Below are positions 1 through 5,365 of a stretch of 5,365 bases of DNA, piece after piece (the stretch's first letter is position 1; the number at the start of each line of letters is the position of its first letter). The stretch comes from Paraprevotella stercoravium. Its GTDB lineage: Bacteria; Bacteroidota; Bacteroidia; Bacteroidales; Bacteroidaceae. The position numbers were made by a program, and so were the translations under genes. Below the pieces are notes generated by a model that was given only the letters and a program-made list of their open reading frames with translations, did not search any database and was not told where the DNA came from. The stretch covers positions 1 to 5,365 of the forward strand of contig JAHLFU010000206.1 in the NCBI GenBank assembly GCA_018883665.1, given 5' to 3'.

Positions 1-1509
1 ATTCAATCATCATCAGCCACATCGGTCATGACCATAGGTTTTGTCCATGCCGGTATGCTGACCTTCATACAAGGAGTATCCATTATCATGGGAGCCAGTA
101 TCGGCAATACCCTTATAGCTTGGCTTATGGCAGCAGAGTTCAATTTTGCCATAAGTTATTATATCTTCGCATTCTTCTGTCTGGCTATCTGGCTGGTTAA
201 CACCCGCCGCTTCCGTTCTATGGGTGAATCCCTGTTTGGCTTGTGTTTTATGTTTCTGGGACTACGGCTGCTCTGTGAATTCGCCGATAATATGGAACTT
301 AGTCAGAACACCTCCCTGATATCTTTCTTCGGAATCTTCAATGAAGGTTTTGTCTCTTACTTTATCCTTCTGATTATCGGAGCGATCCTGATTGTGCTGA
401 TTCAATCATCAGCAGCTCTAATGGCTACAAGTATGATTTTATGTTCCACAGGACTGCTATCCATCCCTTCCGGTATAGCCTTGGTGCTGGGTGAGAATTT
501 GGGACGAGCTATAATAACCTGTAAATCCGCTTATGCAGCAAACATTACCGCCCGAAGAGTGGCTGCTGCGCAGCTAATCTTTAATTTGTCCGGTATTGCT
601 TGGGTTTTTGCCATTTTCCCTTTTGTAACAGAATATCTGTATCACATTATCTCACAGGCAGCTGAAAACGAACTGACAGACCGCAACCTTCCGGTATACA
701 TATTGGCAGCTTTCCACACCAGCTTTAATCTGCTGAATGTTGCCTTATTCATCTGGCTGGTCAAACCTCTGGAGCGCGTAACTGCTACACTGGTTCCTCA
801 AAATGAAAAAGACGAAGATGACGGAGAGCTCCGTTATATCACAGGCGGCCTGCTGGCTACTCCGGAACTATCTGTTCTGGAAGCACAAAAAGAAATCAGG
901 AATTTTGCTGATCTGACCCATCGTATGTTTACACAAGTGCGTTTTCTGCTCAGTGTAAACAAGAATCAGGAATTTCAAGAAATCTATTTAAAAATCAAGA
1001 AACTAGAGAATTCAAGTGATGAGCTTGAGGAAGAAATAGCCGACTATCTGGGTGAAGTGAGCAATGATTTGCTCAGTTCCGAAACCAAGAATCAGATACG
1101 CTGCATGCTCCGTGAGGTTTCCGAACTGGAAAGCATTGCAGACTCTTGCTATATCATAGCGCGTGTCATCAGTCATAAATATCATGGCAAAGAGCAGTTT
1201 ACATCCAAACAACAAAACCATCTGCATCAACTGTTTCTTCTTACCGAGCAGGCTTTGGAAGAAATGAAACGCATCAATTCCATGCGTCGTCCATTGGCAG
1301 AAGGGCGTACTGTATCTTTCATCAATCAGGAGATCAAGAACTTCAAGAAACAGCTGCGAAATCAGAATGCGGCAGATATTAACAATCACGAGTACTCTTA
1401 TCACTTAGGCACTTTATATCTGGATATCATTAATGAATGCGAAAAAATCGGCGAATATATACAAAACATTATCGAAGCCAAAATAGAATCTGTCAGCCAT
1501 ACCAGTTAG
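1..1509 (+). CDS. Na+/Pi cotransporter family protein with C-terminal PhoU-like domain (5' partial)
   Basis: Inner-membrane carrier of the NaPi-II-related family, expected to import inorganic phosphate with sodium. The frame is open from base 1, and the first residues are IQSSSATSVMTIG, the conserved QSSS motif of the first transport repeat. The ATG at 28 is therefore internal, and the real start lies upstream, perhaps 50-80 residues away judging by family length. Of the 502 visible residues, about 1-254 are hydrophobic, with membrane segments near 49-68, 74-95, 120-147, 188-213 and 231-254. The second inverted repeat begins with QSSAALMA at about 135, and the family-typical FHTSFN sits near 238-243. 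A charged linker (KDEDDGE) leads to a helical PhoU-like domain at about 295-495. The second repeat has GENLGRA where GENIGTT or GANIGTT is usual, so substrate or activity could differ. A terminator-like hairpin follows, which argues against cotranscription with the next gene. The family call is secure; the phosphate specificity is inferred from the family. Confidence 0.9.
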   Translation: MQSSSATSVMTIGFVHAGMLTFIQGVSIIMGASIGNTLIAWLMAAEFNFAISYYIFAFFCLAIWLVNTRRFRSMGESLFGLCFMFLGLRLLCEFADNMELSQNTSLISFFGIFNEGFVSYFILLIIGAILIVLIQSSAALMATSMILCSTGLLSIPSGIALVLGENLGRAIITCKSAYAANITARRVAAAQLIFNLSGIAWVFAIFPFVTEYLYHIISQAAENELTDRNLPVYILAAFHTSFNLLNVALFIWLVKPLERVTATLVPQNEKDEDDGELRYITGGLLATPELSVLEAQKEIRNFADLTHRMFTQVRFLLSVNKNQEFQEIYLKIKKLENSSDELEEEIADYLGEVSNDLLSSETKNQIRCMLREVSELESIADSCYIIARVISHKYHGKEQFTSKQQNHLHQLFLLTEQALEEMKRINSMRRPLAEGRTVSFINQEIKNFKKQLRNQNAADINNHEYSYHLGTLYLDIINECEKIGEYIQNIIEAKIESVSHTS

Positions 1510-1525
1510 ATATCATTGACGGTAC

Positions 1526-1581
1526 AGGGTGCATCATCTTTTTCAAATCTGTGACATTTAGATTACATGCGCCCTTATTTT
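1526..1581 (+). terminator. Terminator-like bipartite hairpin after the phosphate transporter gene
   Basis: AGGGTGCAT at 1526-1534 can pair with ATGCGCCCT at 1567-1575, giving 9 bp with a single U-G wobble. It encloses a smaller stem, AATCT at 1546-1550 with AGATT at 1560-1564. A T-rich run (TTATTTT) overlaps the 3' end at 1575-1581. It lies 16 nt after the stop codon of the transporter gene. The 11-nt unpaired stretch on the left arm makes it less compact than a classical intrinsic terminator, so the call is probable rather than certain. The pairing was found by eye, with no energy calculation. Confidence 0.45.
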
Positions 1582-1658
1582 AACAAGAATAATCAATTCG
1601 GGGAAAAAAGGAACCGTAAGTTTCGCTATTTAATTCTAAAATTCATACATTTACAGCA

Positions 1659-1672
1659 AAATAGATCTATTT
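1659..1672. repeat. Perfect 14-bp palindrome just upstream of the nuclease start codon
   Basis: AAATAGATCTATTT is its own reverse complement across all 14 bases and ends 7 nt before the ATG at 1680. Its position fits an operator for a dimeric regulator, or a site affecting ribosome access. No known Bacteroides regulator site is recognised in it. In AT-rich intergenic DNA a palindrome of this length can also occur by chance, so function is inferred only from position. Confidence 0.4.
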
Positions 1673-1679
1673 GAAAAGA

Positions 1680-3848
1680 ATGAAACGTTTTTTGGTATTA
1701 TTCACACTGCAAAGTGTACTTATTCAGCTATTCGCTCAAATTCCAAGCGGCTACTATAGTTCTGCCGACGGATATTGTGGGGCTAGTCTTAAAACCGCTC
1801 TCTGCAAAGTAATTTACAATCACACCGCATTAAGCTATGATGCCTTGTGGGACGCCTTCAGAACTACGGATAGAAGAGACGACGGAAAAGTATGGGACAT
1901 GTATTCTTCCAGTACGAATTTTGTTTTTGGAGCAGATCAGGCTGGAAGTTACAAGGGAGAAGGTGATGTGTATAACCGCGAACACTCTTTCCCGAAAAGC
2001 TGGTTCAACGACGCTCGTCCCATGTACACGGACCTGTTCCATCTTTATCCTACGGATGGCTATGTAAATAGCCGTCGCAGCAACTATCCGTTTGGTGAAA
2101 CCGATAGTCCGACTTATACATCCCATGGAGGCTTCAGTAAGCTAGGCCCCTCTTCTACTCCCGGATATAGCGGAATCGTGTTTGAACCGGCTGATGAATA
2201 TAAGGGTGACTTTGCCCGCACCTATTTCTATATGGCAACCTGCTACGAAAACCAGATAGCCAATTGGAGTTGCCCGATGCTGGCCGGAAACAAGTATCCG
2301 GCTTATACCGAATGGGCAATCACCATGCTGTTACGTTGGGCAGAAGAAGACCCGGTAAGCGAAAAAGAAATCAACCGAAACAACGAAGTATACAAACTGC
2401 AAAAGAACCGTAATCCATTTATTGACTATCCGGGACTTGAAGAATATATCTGGGGCGAAAAAATGGACGTCATCTTCGACTCTGAAAATTACGATGGAAG
2501 TGGCGAAGGTGGCGAAACCCAAGTAATGGCTCCGGTATTTACTCCGGCATCAGGCACTGTAAGCAAAGGCACCAATATCCAGATCCAAACCGGAACATCA
2601 GGAGCGCAGATTGTATATTCACTGAATGGGGAAACTGAAGTACAAGTTGCCAATCCGGCTAATCTGACCATCAACGAAAGTACCACGATTACAGCCTATG
2701 CTGTCTTGGAAGGAAAGAAAAGTACCAGTGTTACCGCGCAATATATCGTAAACAATGACGGCGGGGATATTCCGTCTGTATCTGGTCTATGGAGCTTCAC
2801 TCCGGTTACCTCTACTGCAGATCTGACACCGGGTGCACAATATCTCATCGTGTGCGAAGAGCTCAGTGTAGCCATGGGAGCACAAGGCAAAGATATCCGT
2901 GGATATGGTGAGATCAGCTTTGATAATGGCTCTATCTTCACAGAAGTTAATGGCAACGAACAACCTTATACTTTTGTATTAGGAGGTACTACCGATCAGT
3001 ACACCTTCTACGATGCAACGGGTAAATGCTATGTATCTTTGAACAGCAGTGGCAACAAACTGCATACCACAACCGACAAAGACAGCAAGAATGCTCAGTG
3101 GAAGATCGAAATCAATGAAAATGGTACACGGATTATCAGCTGTGCTTACAACACCAGAAGCATTCAGTATAATTCCGATCATCCACGATTTGCCTGCTAC
3201 GAATCAGCACAGAAAGCGGTTTGCTTATACAAGATGCAATTTGTAAACTTTACCATCAGCGATTGCGGCTATGCAACTTATTACGGCAACCAAGCTTTTT
3301 ATCTGCCAGCAGGTCTTCAGGCCGGAATTGTAACTGGCATTCAATCACCGGACAACTATGTGAATATCGAATGGGCTTATCAGGGCGGATCGGTAATTCC
3401 AAGCGAAACCGGAGTGCTGATTAAAGGTAACAGCGGAGATTATATCTGCAATATCAGTCAAACAGAGGGAGAAAAGCCAGAAAGTAATTGGCTGAAAGGA
3501 AGTACGGAAGAAGCCGTAACAGAGGGAGCGGACTGTCTGTTCTATAAACTGGCAGAGGATGTGAACCAACCGCTTGGCTTCTACTGGGGAGCAGAAAACG
3601 GTGGTGCCTTTACCAATGCTGCACATAAAGCATACTTGGCTGTACCGAAAGTAAATGCTAGCGGCATCAAATATTTAAGCCTGGAAAAACCGACTGGCAT
3701 TCAGCAAACCATAAACAATAAACGTAAACTGGTAAACGTCTATTCAATCAGCGGAACTTTGATCCGGAAACAAGTTCAGGAACGAGGAGCATTGGACGGA
3801 CTGCCCGCTGGTATCTATTTGATCAATGGAAAGAAAGTACTGAAATAA
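1680..3848 (+). CDS. Secreted multidomain endonuclease I family protein with C-terminal sorting-type tail
   Basis: Predicted exported nuclease cutting DNA, and possibly RNA, outside the cytoplasm. The ATG at 1680 is preferred over an in-frame TTG at 1671: it gives a normal signal peptide (MKRFLVLFTLQSVLIQLFA, cleavage near 19/20), and the TTG lies inside a palindrome. Residues about 25-255 match the EndA/Vvn-type endonuclease I domain. NREHSFPKSW carries the metal-binding Glu101 and catalytic His102. DLFHLYPTDGYVNSRRSN carries the second conserved block with Asn130, and EPADEYKGDFARTYFYMATCY-like residues near 169-189 form the third. These key residues are intact, so activity is likely. Next come a chitobiase C-terminal/Fn3-associated-like Ig module (about 283-358), a beta-rich module of unknown family (about 368-518), a module shared with the downstream protein (about 524-673), and a tail (about 677-722) ending GLPAGIYLINGKKVLK, like Por/T9SS type A sorting domains. 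At 722 residues it is about three times the size of classical endonuclease I. Cys33 and Cys42 could form a disulfide. The following gene starts 24 nt downstream. Confidence 0.88.
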   Translation: MKRFLVLFTLQSVLIQLFAQIPSGYYSSADGYCGASLKTALCKVIYNHTALSYDALWDAFRTTDRRDDGKVWDMYSSSTNFVFGADQAGSYKGEGDVYNREHSFPKSWFNDARPMYTDLFHLYPTDGYVNSRRSNYPFGETDSPTYTSHGGFSKLGPSSTPGYSGIVFEPADEYKGDFARTYFYMATCYENQIANWSCPMLAGNKYPAYTEWAITMLLRWAEEDPVSEKEINRNNEVYKLQKNRNPFIDYPGLEEYIWGEKMDVIFDSENYDGSGEGGETQVMAPVFTPASGTVSKGTNIQIQTGTSGAQIVYSLNGETEVQVANPANLTINESTTITAYAVLEGKKSTSVTAQYIVNNDGGDIPSVSGLWSFTPVTSTADLTPGAQYLIVCEELSVAMGAQGKDIRGYGEISFDNGSIFTEVNGNEQPYTFVLGGTTDQYTFYDATGKCYVSLNSSGNKLHTTTDKDSKNAQWKIEINENGTRIISCAYNTRSIQYNSDHPRFACYESAQKAVCLYKMQFVNFTISDCGYATYYGNQAFYLPAGLQAGIVTGIQSPDNYVNIEWAYQGGSVIPSETGVLIKGNSGDYICNISQTEGEKPESNWLKGSTEEAVTEGADCLFYKLAEDVNQPLGFYWGAENGGAFTNAAHKAYLAVPKVNASGIKYLSLEKPTGIQQTINNKRKLVNVYSISGTLIRKQVQERGALDGLPAGIYLINGKKVLK

Positions 3849-3876
3849 TGTTTAATACTAAATCATGAAATTATGA
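3846..3876 (+). promoter_or_regulatory. Chain of overlapping stop/start codons in the intercistronic gap
   Basis: The nuclease stop codon overlaps an ATG (TAATG, 3846-3850) that opens a six-codon frame, MFNTKS. That frame ends in TGA at 3866-3868, overlapping another ATG (ATGA, 3865-3868). The second frame has three codons and stops in TGA at 3874-3876, overlapping the ATG of the downstream gene (ATGA, 3873-3876). This arrangement would allow a terminating ribosome to step from the nuclease gene to the next gene by reinitiation. The geometry is visible directly; translational coupling is inferred, and the chain may be chance in AT-rich sequence. Confidence 0.25.
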
Positions 3877-5365
3877 AAACAATTACACTTTTCAGAAAGC
3901 TCATTTGGATTTTTATCTTGAGTGGCTTCTATTGTCAGGCCTACGCACAAGAACCTGAAATTATTTTGAGTGAAAGCTTTGATAAAGCTAATGGAAATGG
4001 TTGGGCAAATAACAGTAATTATCCTAGTATTACTTCTTTTGACGATTGTACATCCACTTCAGGATGGTCTGGGGATAAATGCTACGAAGGAGTACAATGC
4101 ATTAAATTAGGTGCCAGCTCTAAACCAGGTTCATTAACAACCCCTGAAATCGATTTGTCAGATAATAATGCGACCTACACATTAACGTTTAATGCCTGTG
4201 CGTGGAGCAAAGACAAAACGTCTATTAATATTATTATAGACAATCAAGAGGCTATTGAAGTTAGCGGTCTAACTAATGGAGGAGACCATGAGAAAGAATT
4301 ATACGAAAAAACATTCACAGTAGAGCTAAAGAATGGTACTGCCACATCAAAAATTACGTTCCAAAGTATACAAGATTCTAAAGCACGTTTCTTCCTAGAT
4401 AACATTGTTATCACAAAAACTAGTGGATCTGGTGTTGAGTTAGAGGATCCTAAATGCACTTTCTCTGCAGAATCTGCAACTTACACTTTGGGAGAAGCAT
4501 TCTCTGCACCTAATTTTACAACTGTTTCTGACGGAGAGATTACCTATAAAAGCAGCAACCCTGAGATTGCTACAGTAGACAATAGCGGTAATATTACAGC
4601 TATTGCAGCAGGAACAACAACCATTACAGCTTCTGTTGCCACTACCGACATTTATGCAGCAGGTTCTGCATCATACACTCTGACTGTAGTTGATCCAAGC
4701 ATTCTTTTCACTGAAAGTTTTGCGAACGGTCTGAATGGATTCACAAGCACCGGAGAGCTTTGGGGTACAGGAACCTTCAATGGAACATCTTATGCTGTCA
4801 TCAATGCATATAATAAAGGAGCACAGACAGAAATGCTCGCATCTCCTTCTATCGATCTTTCAGAAGTTGCTAATGCTACCTTAACTTTTGATCAGGCAAT
4901 CGGTTATATTGGGAATAATGATCCGAAAGTAGATTTCACACTTTGGATAAAAGAAGAAAACTCAGAAGATTGGACACAATTAATCATTCCTAATTATCCA
5001 GAAGCATCAGGAGGTTGGTCAAAATTTGTTTCTTCTGGCGAAATAGCATTACAGGCTTACTGCGGCAAGAAGATTCAAATCGGTTTCCAATATAAGAGTA
5101 CAGAAGAGAAACAATCAGGTTGGGAGGTTACTAATATCTTGATTAAGAAGGCAGAACCAACCACTTTCACTATCTCTGTCTCTGACGCAGGTTATGCAAC
5201 TTACTTCACCAATCAGGCTTGGGTTGTTGCAGAGAACATGAAAGCAGGTATCGTTACAGGTGTAGAAAACAAGAATCTGACTATCGACTGGAAGTATGCC
5301 GCTGGTAGTGTTGTTCCTGCAAATACAGCTGTTCTGATTCAGGCTGATGCCAAAGAATATGTATG
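3873..5365 (+). CDS. Exported multidomain adhesin-like protein, anchor-J-like and Big_2 modules (3' partial)
   Basis: The frame runs open from the ATG at 3873 to the window end, giving 497 residues without a stop; the C-terminus is missing. Residues 1-25 form a signal peptide ending AYA before QEPE, with no lipobox cysteine. Two similar beta-sandwich modules follow. Residues about 31-182 run from ILSESFDK through TTPEIDLS to LDNIVITK. Residues about 277-425 run from ILFTESFANG through ASPSIDLS to VTNILIKK. They resemble choice-of-anchor J/cleaved-adhesin type carbohydrate- or surface-binding folds. Between them, about 195-273, is a Big_2-type Ig domain with the typical YKSSNPEIATVDNSGNITAI core. 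From about 434 the protein enters the same module seen near the C-terminus of the upstream nuclease (GYATY, AGIVTG, GSVVP). By analogy the missing end may carry a sorting tail. No catalytic motif is seen, so the likely role is binding or surface attachment. The 24-nt gap from the nuclease stop, with no terminator, suggests an operon. The precise function is unknown. Confidence 0.85.
   Translation, partial: MKTITLFRKLIWIFILSGFYCQAYAQEPEIILSESFDKANGNGWANNSNYPSITSFDDCTSTSGWSGDKCYEGVQCIKLGASSKPGSLTTPEIDLSDNNATYTLTFNACAWSKDKTSINIIIDNQEAIEVSGLTNGGDHEKELYEKTFTVELKNGTATSKITFQSIQDSKARFFLDNIVITKTSGSGVELEDPKCTFSAESATYTLGEAFSAPNFTTVSDGEITYKSSNPEIATVDNSGNITAIAAGTTTITASVATTDIYAAGSASYTLTVVDPSILFTESFANGLNGFTSTGELWGTGTFNGTSYAVINAYNKGAQTEMLASPSIDLSEVANATLTFDQAIGYIGNNDPKVDFTLWIKEENSEDWTQLIIPNYPEASGGWSKFVSSGEIALQAYCGKKIQIGFQYKSTEEKQSGWEVTNILIKKAEPTTFTISVSDAGYATYFTNQAWVVAENMKAGIVTGVENKNLTIDWKYAAGSVVPANTAVLIQADAKEYV

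Noticed and set aside
28..30. ATG at 28 as start of the phosphate transporter
   Set aside because: The frame is open upstream of it and encodes the conserved QSSSATSV motif, so this Met is internal.
1012..1404. Minus-strand open frame opposite the PhoU-like domain
   Set aside because: It lies wholly inside a well-supported gene, and its translation shows no recognisable domain; it is a shadow frame.
1597..1624. Possible Bacteroides-type promoter: TTCG at 1597-1600 and TAAGTTTC at 1617-1624 compared with TTTG and TAnnTTTG
   Set aside because: The -7-like box has one mismatch, the -33-like box is poor, and the 16-nt spacing is shorter than the usual 19-21. A nuclease promoter probably lies in 1582-1660, but this site is too weak to annotate.
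1671..1679. TTG start three codons upstream of the nuclease ATG
   Set aside because: It would add only M-K-R before MKRF, lies in the palindrome, and TTG starts are rare; the ATG at 1680 gives an ordinary signal peptide.
3891..3938. Lipoprotein signal in the downstream protein (Cys at residue 21)
   Set aside because: The residues before the cysteine are G-F-Y, which do not fit a lipobox; AYA before QEPE fits an ordinary signal peptidase I site.
4244..4459. Minus-strand open frame in the region after the nuclease
   Set aside because: It is antisense to the long exported-protein frame starting at 3873, which has a signal peptide and recognisable domains.

Overview
The window looks like a chromosomal segment from a Bacteroidales gut-type bacterium (Bacteroides or a close relative). 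The reasons are moderate GC content, start codons without a clear Shine-Dalgarno sequence, two secreted multidomain proteins of Bacteroidetes style (Big_2, chitobiase C-terminal-like and anchor-J-like modules, and a C-terminal tail of the Por/T9SS sorting type), and a sodium/phosphate cotransporter with a PhoU-like tail. All genes read on the + strand. No RNA gene, CRISPR array, insertion sequence or integrase was seen.

Layout: (1) 1-1509 is the 3' part of a Na+/Pi cotransporter gene, whose true start lies upstream of the window. The reading frame is already open at base 1 and encodes the family's QSSS motif. (2) 1510-1679 is the only substantial intergenic gap. It holds a terminator-like hairpin (1526-1581) and a perfect 14-bp palindrome (1659-1672) directly in front of the next start codon. 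(3) 1680-3848 is a secreted endonuclease I family protein of 722 residues. The nuclease forms only the N-terminal third. It is followed by an Ig-like module, an unnamed beta-rich module, a C-terminal module shared with the next gene, and a sorting-type tail. (4) 3873-5365 is a second exported protein, cut off by the window end. It has two similar beta-sandwich modules flanking a Big_2 domain, then the start of the same C-terminal module found in the nuclease.

The nuclease and the gene after it are only 24 nt apart with no terminator between them, so they are probably cotranscribed and both proteins act outside the cytoplasm. A plausible but unproven reading is a secreted DNA-degrading or DNA-binding pair. 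The phosphate importer upstream could use phosphate released from extracellular DNA, but the terminator suggests it is a separate transcription unit. The best lead for something new is the two-gene unit itself: a multidomain nuclease and an adhesin-like partner that carry the same uncharacterised C-terminal module.
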